Part shown: positions 11,108 through 18,449 of the stretch, in pieces | Layout of the letters: every line of letters starts with the position of its first letter | Numbering within the stretch: the first letter of the stretch is position 1 | From: CAVREM01 sp963728825 | GTDB lineage: Bacteria > Acidobacteriota > Vicinamibacteria > Vicinamibacterales > CAVVIG01 | Reading direction: 5' to 3' | Length of the DNA stretch: 64,000 nt | Assembly: GCA_963728825.1 (NCBI GenBank) | Contig: CAVSLA010000002.1 | Coordinates: 372,001-436,000, forward strand | The notes under the pieces: model-generated | Seen by the model: only the letters and a program-made list of their open reading frames with translations | Databases searched by the model: none | What the model was told of the DNA's origin: nothing | Program-made: the position numbers and the translations under genes

Positions 11108-11785
11108 ATGTTACGCAGGTTCGTTTCCGGACTGATTGTGTTGGCGGTCACCGTCGCCGTTGCTGACGGCCAGCAGCCGCCGGCGCGGCCGATGAGCCCC
11201 GAGGGGTCGACGCAGGCCCAGGTGCTCGGGAAGTGGACGAAAGGTGAGCGTCCCTCCTTTGCCGCCGGGCGCGAAAACTACCTCGGAGGGCGCTGGCTCG
11301 AGATCACCTATGGTCGACCCCTCCAGCGTGGACGGGACCTGTTCGGCTCGGGCGCCAACTACGGCAAATCGGTCAACGACGTTGGAACGGCCGGCCTGCC
11401 GGCGCCGCCGGTCTGGCGCGCCGGCGCCAACGTGTCGACGCGGCTGAAGAGTGAGGTCACCCTGACGTTTGGCGACCGCAAGGTGCCCGCGGGCGAATAC
11501 AGTTTGTTCATCGATCTCAACAGCCCCTCGCAGTGGACGCTGATCGTTTCGAGCTGGGGAGCCCAGGCCAAGTTCGATCCGAAAGACAAGACCGCCTTGT
11601 GGGGCGCCTACAACTACACCGCTGAGCGAGACGTCGCCCGCGTGCCGATGAAGGTCGAGACGCTGCCCTTCGGCGTCGAGCAGCTCACCTGGAGCTTTCT
11701 CGATATGACCAACGACAGCGGCCGCATCGCGCTGCTGTGGGGCAAGACGATGGCCAGCGCCGCGTTCAAGGCGACGGCTCCGTAA
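11108..11785 (+). CDS. Exported DUF2911 protein
   Basis: 225 residues from ATG 11108, chosen because AGGAGG ends 4 nt upstream; an in-frame upstream start at 11075 lacks such a site. A signal peptide (LRRFVSGLIVLAVTVAVADG) precedes a DUF2911 domain (~35-225), with a conserved ITYGRP block, a WRAGAN block and a PAGEYSLF strand. Function of the family is unknown; periplasmic location is inferred. It is a single gene followed by a hairpin-forming repeat array. Confidence 0.8.
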   Translation: MLRRFVSGLIVLAVTVAVADGQQPPARPMSPEGSTQAQVLGKWTKGERPSFAAGRENYLGGRWLEITYGRPLQRGRDLFGSGANYGKSVNDVGTAGLPAPPVWRAGANVSTRLKSEVTLTFGDRKVPAGEYSLFIDLNSPSQWTLIVSSWGAQAKFDPKDKTALWGAYNYTAERDVARVPMKVETLPFGVEQLTWSFLDMTNDSGRIALLWGKTMASAAFKATAP

Positions 11786-11790
11786 AAAGA

Positions 11791-11883
11791 GAAATCTCAG
11801 GATTTGAGGATTTGAGGATCTGAGGATCTGAACGATCGGTGCCAAATCCTCAAATCCTGAGATCCTCAAATCCTCAAATCTCA
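11791..11883. repeat. Opposed arrays of 8-nt GGATTTGA-type units forming a long hairpin
   Basis: Left arm 11799-11831 (GGATTTGA-like units) faces right arm 11844-11883 (TCAAATCC-like units) around a short unrelated loop. It lies exactly between two convergent genes, starting a few bases after the stop at 11785 and touching the minus-strand stop at 11881. It probably acts as a bidirectional terminator or 3' stabiliser (inference). Confidence 0.65.
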
Positions 11884-13302
11884 TATTTCAGATCGTCGGA
11901 TTGGGGGACCGATCGGATGTTGGCGCTGTACAGCGGCGGCGAGGGCGAGGACCGCTTCTTCACCCAACGGTCCCCCGACGATCTGCAGGCCGACCGGTAA
12001 ACCGCCCGGATCCAGGCCGCAGGGCACGGACGCGACCGGCAATCCAGTCAGACTGAGCACGAAGGTCGGCGCGATCCAGTCGACGTAGGTCTGCATCGGT
12101 TTCCCGGCAATCGAGTCGGGATAGTTCTGTTCGACCGGGAACGGCGACACCGCCATGCACGGGGTCAGCACGTGGTCGAAGCTGGCCGACAATTCACGGA
12201 ATCGGTGCCAGAGGCGGCCTCGCTCCTGCTCGGCGGCTGCCAGGTCGCGCGTGCTCGTCTCGAGACCGGCGCGGACGTTGTTGGCGACGTTGGCGCCGAG
12301 TTGGCCAATCTTGTCCAGCCGCGGCGCCATGTGCGTGACGAACCACAGGCCGCGCAGCGCCAGAAACGCGGCCCGGCCGGCTGACAGGTCCAGGTCGATT
12401 TCCTCCACGACCGCGCCGTCCGCCAGACCGAAGGCAGCATCGCGGCACACTCGTTCGACACCGGCATCGATGCCGATCCGCGCCGGGTCGGCGCAATACG
12501 CAATCCGCAGACCGCGCCGGGGACCGGCGCGAACGGCGCCGAGGTAATCGCGCCCGTCGATCGGCTGACCGAGAGGTGACCATTCGCTCGATCCTGCGAT
12601 CGCCTGCAGCATGAGCGCGACGTCTTCGGCGGTTCGTGCCATCGGTCCGCTGACCTGCAGCGTGTCCCATGCCCACTCGCTTGGATGCGTCGGCACGAGA
12701 CCGACGGTCGGTCGAAGTCCAACGACGCCGCAGAACGAGGCCGGGATTCTGAGCGAGCCGCCGAGGTCGGTGCCCTCGGCGAGCGCGATCATGCCGGCCG
12801 CCAGGGCAGCGGCGCCGCCGCCGGTCGACCCGCCGGCGCTTTTCGTCGTGTCCCACGGATTGCGCGTCCGACCGAATACTTCGTTGAAGGTATTGCCGCC
12901 GGCGGCGAACTCCGGGCAATTGGTTTTGCCCAGCACGATTGCGCCTGCCGCGCGCAGCCGGCCGACGACGACCGCATCGTCATCCGGCACGTAGTCGGCG
13001 TAGAGCGGCGACCCGAACGTCGTCCGCAGCGCCGCAACCGGCGTCACGTCTTTGATGCCGACTGGCAGCCCGCACAGAATGCCCGGATCGTCTCCTCGTG
13101 CCAGCCGGCGATCCAGTTCACGCGCATCGTCCATCGCGCGAGGGTTCAGCGTCACGACCGCGTTGATCGTCGGATTGAGCCGTTCGATTCGAGCGAGCGA
13201 CGCTTCGACGACCTCGACGGCTGAGACGCCGCGAGTGGCAATCAGCCGCCGCAGCTCGGTGGCGGAATGTGAGGCGAGAACCTCTGTATTCGGTCCCGTC
13301 AC
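11881..13302 (-). CDS. Amidase-signature-family hydrolase
   Basis: 473 residues from the GTG at 13302, which overlaps the previous stop as GTGA. A longer in-frame extension to 13671 is only a shadow of the cyclase gene. The Ser-cisSer-Lys machinery is visible: lysine in GIKDVTPV, the Gly/Ser-rich block KSAGGSTGGGAAALA and the nucleophile in GTDLGGSLRIPA. Members hydrolyse amides such as aryl- or acylamides. As the last gene of the molybdenum-hydroxylase operon it probably cleaves an amide formed after oxidation and ring opening (inference). Confidence 0.88.
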   Translation of the reverse strand: MTGPNTEVLASHSATELRRLIATRGVSAVEVVEASLARIERLNPTINAVVTLNPRAMDDARELDRRLARGDDPGILCGLPVGIKDVTPVAALRTTFGSPLYADYVPDDDAVVVGRLRAAGAIVLGKTNCPEFAAGGNTFNEVFGRTRNPWDTTKSAGGSTGGGAAALAAGMIALAEGTDLGGSLRIPASFCGVVGLRPTVGLVPTHPSEWAWDTLQVSGPMARTAEDVALMLQAIAGSSEWSPLGQPIDGRDYLGAVRAGPRRGLRIAYCADPARIGIDAGVERVCRDAAFGLADGAVVEEIDLDLSAGRAAFLALRGLWFVTHMAPRLDKIGQLGANVANNVRAGLETSTRDLAAAEQERGRLWHRFRELSASFDHVLTPCMAVSPFPVEQNYPDSIAGKPMQTYVDWIAPTFVLSLTGLPVASVPCGLDPGGLPVGLQIVGGPLGEEAVLALAAAVQRQHPIGPPIRRSEI

Positions 13303-14096
13303 GGTTTCCAGTCGCCGGTAAATGCCACGACCCGGGCGAAGGCCGCTTCGCCGCCTTTGAATTTCCAGGGGAAGCAGCCGAGGATCAGGCGCTTGTTCTG
13401 CAGCTCGGGTGCGTCGATGTCGCCGCCGAGGTTCTCGATGTGCATGCAGTTCTTCGGGAACAGCGCGTTGTGCGTCAACTGGTAGGCGGAGTCCGGAAAC
13501 AGCTTGTTCACGGCTTCCGGTCCGCCGAACTTGTCCTCGCACTGTTTGCGGACGCGATCGCAGTGGCCGTGCGCGCCCTTGCCGAGGAAGCGGCCGATCG
13601 GCAGGTTCATCGGGTGATCGGTGGACACGCAGTCGACGCCCCAGATGTGGATGTCCTTTTCCAGCAGCCACGGCACGAGATCGGGATGTGCACCCGGGTG
13701 GCGATGGATGTATTTCTCTTCGTCGGGCTGCGACCCGAACTGCGCGTGCTTGTGCCAGCCGGTGTGCAGGAACAGCAGGTCGCCTTTACGGACCTCGACG
13801 CGCTCTTCGATCATCCGTGGTGTGTAGACGTCGAGCTCATCCATCGCATCCGACAGGTTGACGATCACGCCTGGGCCGCACAGCCACTCGACCGGGATCT
13901 GATCGATCGTCATGCCGGCGGTGACGAAGTGGCGCGGCGCATCGAGGTGTGTGCCCATGTGATTGGACGTCATGATGTACTGCGCGTTCACGCCGTGTTC
14001 AGCTTTGCGCTTGATGTACTTCACTTCGAAGGGCGGGTAGAAGGGCCAGAACGTCACCTGCTCGTTCAACGGCTGCGACAGGTCGTAGATCTTCAT
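13299..14096 (-). CDS. Cyclase-family metal-dependent hydrolase (kynurenine-formamidase-like)
   Basis: 265 residues with the family signature HMGTHLDAPRHF (HxGTxxDxPxH), whose histidines and aspartate bind a divalent metal, usually Mn or Zn. Relatives include bacterial arylformamidase and isatin hydrolase, which open amide or lactam bonds. Start ATG 14096; it overlaps both neighbours by 4 bp. Its position between a molybdenum hydroxylase and an amidase suggests it opens the ring of an oxidised N-heterocycle (inference). Confidence 0.85.
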   Translation of the reverse strand: MKIYDLSQPLNEQVTFWPFYPPFEVKYIKRKAEHGVNAQYIMTSNHMGTHLDAPRHFVTAGMTIDQIPVEWLCGPGVIVNLSDAMDELDVYTPRMIEERVEVRKGDLLFLHTGWHKHAQFGSQPDEEKYIHRHPGAHPDLVPWLLEKDIHIWGVDCVSTDHPMNLPIGRFLGKGAHGHCDRVRKQCEDKFGGPEAVNKLFPDSAYQLTHNALFPKNCMHIENLGGDIDAPELQNKRLILGCFPWKFKGGEAAFARVVAFTGDWKP

Positions 14097-14965
14097 GCCA
14101 TCTCCAGGGAGTGGAAGGCGCGCTCCAGCACGCGCCGCGTCAGCACGGCGGCGAGGTGGCGCCGGTAGGCGCTCGACGCATGGATGTCGCCGGGCGGATC
14201 GATGTCGCTCGCGGCGGCCGCGTCGGCGGCCGCGCGAATCGCCTCGGCCGAGACCGTCTGGCCGATCAGGACGGCCGACGCATGCGGCGCCGACACCGGC
14301 CGGTCCGCGACGCTGAACAGCGCCACCCTGGCCGACGTGCAGCGGCCGCGCTCGTCGACGGCGACGCTGGCGGCCGCGCCGGCCAGCGCATAGTCGCCGT
14401 GCCGCCGCGAGACTTCCTGAAAAGCGCTCGCGCTGCGCGCCGCGCGAGGGGGGATGGTGACTGCCGTGAGCAGTTCACCCGGCTCGAGCGCCGTGGAGAA
14501 GAGACCGGTGAAGAATTGCGCCGCCGGAATCTCCCGCGCCCGATGGCGATTTCTGACCGTGAAGACGGCGTCGAGTGCCAGCATCACGGCAGGCAGCTCG
14601 GCTGCCGGATCGGCGTGCGCCAGGCTCCCGCCCAGTGTGCCGCGCGTCCGAATCGCAACATGTGCGACGAAGGGCATGGCGGCGGCCACCAGCGGCGCAG
14701 CGTCCGCGACGATGTCACTTCGCTCGAGGGCGCGATGCCTCGTCATGCCGCCGATCTGCAGGCCGTTCTCCCGCCTCACGAACGACAGCTCCTCGATCCG
14801 GTTGAGATCGACGAGGATGGCCGGTGTGGCCAGCCTGAAATTCATGGCCGGGATGAGGCTTTGCCCGCCGGCGAGCGGTTTCGCATCGCTGCCGTGTTCA
14901 GCCAGGAGCATCATGGCCTCGTCCAGCGAACGCGGACAGTAATACTCGAACGGCGCAGGCTTCAC
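14093..14965 (-). CDS. FAD-binding medium subunit of a molybdenum hydroxylase (CoxM-like)
   Basis: 290 residues of the CO-dehydrogenase/xanthine-dehydrogenase FAD subunit family. It has an LAGGQSLIPAMNFRL motif for FAD pyrophosphate binding (~32-46), a second TRGTLGGSLAHADP motif (~110), and a C-terminal CO-dehydrogenase flavoprotein domain. It passes electrons from the 2Fe-2S subunit to an acceptor. It sits fourth in an operon with 4-bp overlaps on both sides. Confidence 0.88.
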   Translation of the reverse strand: MKPAPFEYYCPRSLDEAMMLLAEHGSDAKPLAGGQSLIPAMNFRLATPAILVDLNRIEELSFVRRENGLQIGGMTRHRALERSDIVADAAPLVAAAMPFVAHVAIRTRGTLGGSLAHADPAAELPAVMLALDAVFTVRNRHRAREIPAAQFFTGLFSTALEPGELLTAVTIPPRAARSASAFQEVSRRHGDYALAGAAASVAVDERGRCTSARVALFSVADRPVSAPHASAVLIGQTVSAEAIRAAADAAAASDIDPPGDIHASSAYRRHLAAVLTRRVLERAFHSLEMA

Positions 14966-15444
14966 GAGCCTTGCCCTGAGCCTGTTGACGCATCGGACGA
15001 CAGTCGCGAGCGCAGTTCGCGGTCGAGTGCTTCGAGCGCCTGACGCATCATCATCCGGCTGACCGACTCGATCAGGCGCTGCCCGACCGACGCGATGCGC
15101 CCGCCGATCTGCACGTCCGAGCTGTAATCCATCAGCGTGCCGCCGTCCTGCTCCTTCAACTCCACGGACGCGGTGCCGTGTGCAAAACCGACGGCGCCTT
15201 TGCCGTCGATGTCCATCGCGAAACGCGCCGGTGGCTGTTTGTCGCGCAGCGTCACCGTGACGTCGAACCTGGCGGCGGTCATCGGCCCGACGCTGACCTT
15301 CATCACCCCTTCATAACGATCCGGTGCCGCGACGTCGAGCCGTTCCGTGCCGGGCAGCGCCTTGGCGAGGACAGCCGGATCCTGCAGCAGCTCCCAGACC
15401 CGCTCTCGCGGTCCGTTGAACGTGAACGTGCCGTTGAGGTTCAT
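14962..15444 (-). CDS. CoxG-like SRPBCC-fold protein
   Basis: 160 residues starting MNLNGTFTFNGPRERVWELLQDP, characteristic of the carbon-monoxide-dehydrogenase subunit G family (START/SRPBCC fold). CoxG is implicated in membrane association or maturation of CO dehydrogenase rather than catalysis. Its location between the Mo and FAD genes with 4-bp overlaps shows it belongs to this enzyme. Confidence 0.83.
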   Translation of the reverse strand: MNLNGTFTFNGPRERVWELLQDPAVLAKALPGTERLDVAAPDRYEGVMKVSVGPMTAARFDVTVTLRDKQPPARFAMDIDGKGAVGFAHGTASVELKEQDGGTLMDYSSDVQIGGRIASVGQRLIESVSRMMMRQALEALDRELRSRLSSDASTGSGQGS

Positions 15445-17777
15445 CGCAACCCCGTTCGCTGGATGAGAGTGAACAACCGATCGGGACTCAGCGGGATGTC
15501 GAGCACTTCGATGCCCAGGGCGTCGTCAATGGCCTGCGCGAAGGCGGCACCCGTTGGGATGCATCCCGCTTCGCCGACGCCTTTCAGTCCCACCGGATTG
15601 AACGGCGACGGGGTCTCGCGGTGCGCGGTTTCGATGGCCGGTACATCGGTGGCCGTCGGCAGCAGGTAGTCCATGAACGACGCGTTCAAGAGCTGGCCCT
15701 GCTCGTCGTAGACGAGTTGCTCGTAAAAGGCGTTGCCGATGCCATGTGCCACACCGCCGTGGATCTGACCCTCGACAAGCAGCGGGTTGATCATCCGGCC
15801 GCAGTCATGGACGACGACGTAGCGCTTGATCTCCACCATCGCCGTCTCGACGTCCACCTCCACCACCATGGCATGAACGCCGCTGGCGGTGCTGCCGCGA
15901 TCCGGCCCGAAGTAGGCCGTGCTCTCGAGACCCGGCTCGGTGCCGGGCCGCACGGCGCCCCGCAGCGGATTCGCTCTGAGGGCGAGCTCGGCCAGCGTCA
16001 TCGACCGGTCGGATGAATCGCGCACCGTCACGCGACCGTTCGCGAGATCGAGGGTGTCGGGCGGCACGCCCAGCACCGCTGCGGCCAGGGTCAGAATCTT
16101 CTCGCGCACCGACAGAGCGGCCGCGTGGCAGGCGCTGCCGGCCACCACCGCACCGCGGCTGGCGAACGTGCCGGTTCCCCAATGGAACTCGCGGGTATCG
16201 CCGGTGATGACCTGCACGTCTTCGACGTCGACACCCAGCACCTCGGCGACGATCTGCGCGAAGACGGTGTAGTGCCCTTGTCCCTGCGTGCCGACGCCGG
16301 TCGCGACCCGCACTTTGCCGCTCGGTTCGACGGTCACCCGCGCCCCCTCGTAGGGGCCGATGCCGGTGCCCTCGACATAGCACACGATGCCGATGCCGAC
16401 GCGTTTCCCGGCCGCCTGGCGAGCCGGCTGTTCGCGGACGTGCTCTTCGTAGCCAATCCTCCGCGCGGCCTCGTCGAGCGCCGGGCGGTAGTCGCCGCTG
16501 TCATACACGAGGGGCGCCGAGTCCTGAAACATGATCTCGTGATTGTGCGGAAACCGCTCCGGTCCGAGCAGGTTGCGGCGGCGGATCTCGACGCGATCGA
16601 TGCCGAGCTCTTTCGCCGCGATATCGAGCAGCCGCTCGCTCACGAACACCCCATGCTGCCGGCCGGCGCCGCGCACCGGCGTCACGATCGTCTTATTAGT
16701 GAAAACCGCGGTGAACTCGCTGTGGTAGTGGGCGATGTCGTAGGGGCCGAGCAGCGTGCACTGCGTGTTGATCGGAATCGTCAGACCGTACGGATCGTAG
16801 GCGCCGGTGTCGAACAGAAACGTGTCGCGGACGCCGAGAATCCGGCCGTCGCGGGTCAGGGCCATCTCGGCGTCGTGCAGCTGACCGCGCTCCTGGGTGG
16901 TCGCGTAGAAGTTCTCCTGCCGGTCCTCGGTCCACTTGACCGGCCGCGCCAGACGCATCGACGCCCAGGGCACCAGCAGTTCTTCCGGGTAGAACATCAT
17001 GATCTTCGGCCCGAAGCCGCCGCCGACGAACGGAGCGACGACGCGCACCTGCGATTCGAGCAGTCCCAGCCTGGCCGCGAGGCCGTTTCTGATCGGAATC
17101 GGCGCCTGCGTCGTGTCCCAGATCGTCAACTCTTCCGCCGGCGCGTCCCAATGGGCCACCACCGCTCGATTTTCGATGGCTGCCGCCGCGCCGCGGTCGT
17201 ACGACAATCGGCGGCCGATAATCACCGCCGCACGCGCCCGCGCGGCCGCGTAGTCGCCCTTACGCTGCAGGACGTGGGCGGCCTCGTTCGATCCGAGATG
17301 CTCGTGGACCAGCGCCGTGCCCGGCGCTCGTGCCGCCTCGAGGTCGACCACCGCGTCCAGGGGCTCGACGTTCACCACCACGTCGCGCACCGCGTCTTCG
17401 GCGATGTAGCGGCTCTCGGCGACGATCATCGCAATCGGCTCGCCGACGTGGCGGACTTTGCCGCTGGCCAGTGGCCGATGCGTGCAGGCATGGAAGACCA
17501 GCCCGGGGATTGGCGGCGGCGGGACGAGCAGTGGCGCCGGTCGACCGTAGTCGCCCAGATCGTCGATCGTGTAGACGGCCGCGACGCCGCGCCGCAGTCG
17601 GGCGGCCGAGACGTCGACGCTGACGATTCGCGCATGCGCGTAATCGCTGCGCACGAATGCGACGTGCAGCATCCCCGGCAGGGCGACATCGTCGACGAAG
17701 CGCGCCCGGCCCGTCAGCAGTCGAGCGTCTTCGTTTCGCCGGATGGGGGCGTTAAGGTATCGGGTTTCGGCTGGCAC
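15441..17777 (-). CDS. Molybdopterin-binding large subunit of a xanthine-dehydrogenase/CO-dehydrogenase-family hydroxylase
   Basis: 778 residues. The N-terminal aldehyde-oxidase a/b hammerhead (~10-130) is followed by molybdopterin-binding domains with VAPFVGGGFGPK (~250), PVRGAGRQHG (~370) and GVGEAG near the C-terminus, where the Glu is the catalytic base. The active-site loop reads VRGAGR rather than the AYxCSFR of form I CO dehydrogenase, so CO is not the expected substrate. A heterocycle or aldehyde is more likely. The GTG start at 17777 overlaps the 2Fe-2S gene by 26 bp. The partner genes CoxS-, CoxG- and CoxM-like complete the enzyme. Confidence 0.9.
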   Translation of the reverse strand: MPAETRYLNAPIRRNEDARLLTGRARFVDDVALPGMLHVAFVRSDYAHARIVSVDVSAARLRRGVAAVYTIDDLGDYGRPAPLLVPPPPIPGLVFHACTHRPLASGKVRHVGEPIAMIVAESRYIAEDAVRDVVVNVEPLDAVVDLEAARAPGTALVHEHLGSNEAAHVLQRKGDYAAARARAAVIIGRRLSYDRGAAAAIENRAVVAHWDAPAEELTIWDTTQAPIPIRNGLAARLGLLESQVRVVAPFVGGGFGPKIMMFYPEELLVPWASMRLARPVKWTEDRQENFYATTQERGQLHDAEMALTRDGRILGVRDTFLFDTGAYDPYGLTIPINTQCTLLGPYDIAHYHSEFTAVFTNKTIVTPVRGAGRQHGVFVSERLLDIAAKELGIDRVEIRRRNLLGPERFPHNHEIMFQDSAPLVYDSGDYRPALDEAARRIGYEEHVREQPARQAAGKRVGIGIVCYVEGTGIGPYEGARVTVEPSGKVRVATGVGTQGQGHYTVFAQIVAEVLGVDVEDVQVITGDTREFHWGTGTFASRGAVVAGSACHAAALSVREKILTLAAAVLGVPPDTLDLANGRVTVRDSSDRSMTLAELALRANPLRGAVRPGTEPGLESTAYFGPDRGSTASGVHAMVVEVDVETAMVEIKRYVVVHDCGRMINPLLVEGQIHGGVAHGIGNAFYEQLVYDEQGQLLNASFMDYLLPTATDVPAIETAHRETPSPFNPVGLKGVGEAGCIPTGAAFAQAIDDALGIEVLDIPLSPDRLFTLIQRTGLR

Positions 17778-18219
17778 GCGTCACGGCCTCGACGATGTGG
17801 TGATAGCCGGTGCAGCGACAGAGGTTCGCCGACAGGGCGTGGCGGATCTGTAGCTCGGTGGGTTGGGGAGTATCGCGCAGAAACGCCGAGACGGTCATCA
17901 GGATGCCTGGCGTGCAGAATCCGCACTGCAAACCATGAGCGTCGCGGAACGCCTCCTGCAGGTCGCTCAGCCCGCCGCCACCGGCCGAGAGGCTCTCGAC
18001 GGTTTCAATCTCATGACCATCGGCCTGGACGGCCAGCATGATGCACGACCGCGCCGGCTGTCCGTCGAAGAGGATGGTGCACGCGCCACAGACGCCATGC
18101 TCGCAGCCGACGTGCGTGCCGGTCAGTTGGAGATTCTGGCGGAGAAAATCGCTCAGCAGCAGTCGTGGCTCGATGTCGGCTTCGCAGCTCCCGCCGTTGA
18201 CGAGGACTCGGACGACCAT
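17752..18219 (-). CDS. 2Fe-2S small subunit of the molybdenum hydroxylase (CoxS-like)
   Basis: 155 residues with both iron-sulfur motifs: plant-ferredoxin type CEHGVCGAC followed by a fourth Cys (~42-63), and C-terminal CGFCTPG with CRCTGY. This arrangement defines small subunits of xanthine-dehydrogenase-type enzymes. First gene of the six-gene minus-strand operon ending at 11881. The 230-bp gap upstream (18220-18449), shared with a divergent gene, must hold the promoter; I could not pick one out confidently. Confidence 0.9.
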   Translation of the reverse strand: MVVRVLVNGGSCEADIEPRLLLSDFLRQNLQLTGTHVGCEHGVCGACTILFDGQPARSCIMLAVQADGHEIETVESLSAGGGGLSDLQEAFRDAHGLQCGFCTPGILMTVSAFLRDTPQPTELQIRHALSANLCRCTGYHHIVEAVTRASRNPIP

Positions 18220-18449
18220 GATGCACTCGCGCGGCGCATCGTAGCAGAAAGGGCGCTCCTCCTTTGACGTGCTCCCTTATTGAGCGCGCATGTGTCGAGA
18301 CGGAACACAAACGCTGGCCGGTCGTTCGAGGCGGATTTCTCTAAGGGCTTCTGCATAAATTAGTTGCGAGCGAAGGCTCAGCTGGTGATGAGTTTGCTTC
18401 GCCAGAGCCACGTGGCCCAACGTGTCGACTTGGCCGTCCCGGGCTTTTG

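Noticed and set aside
11791..11883. Possible CRISPR-like array from repeated GGATTTGA units
   Set aside because: Units are 8 nt and contiguous, with no spacers and no cas genes.
13303..13671. N-terminal extension of the amidase
   Set aside because: Lies inside the cyclase gene and is Arg-rich shadow; the GTGA overlap at 13299-13302 gives a natural start.
15441..18219. Aerobic CO dehydrogenase (form I)
   Set aside because: The active-site loop reads VRGAGR instead of the AYxCSFR signature required for CO oxidation.
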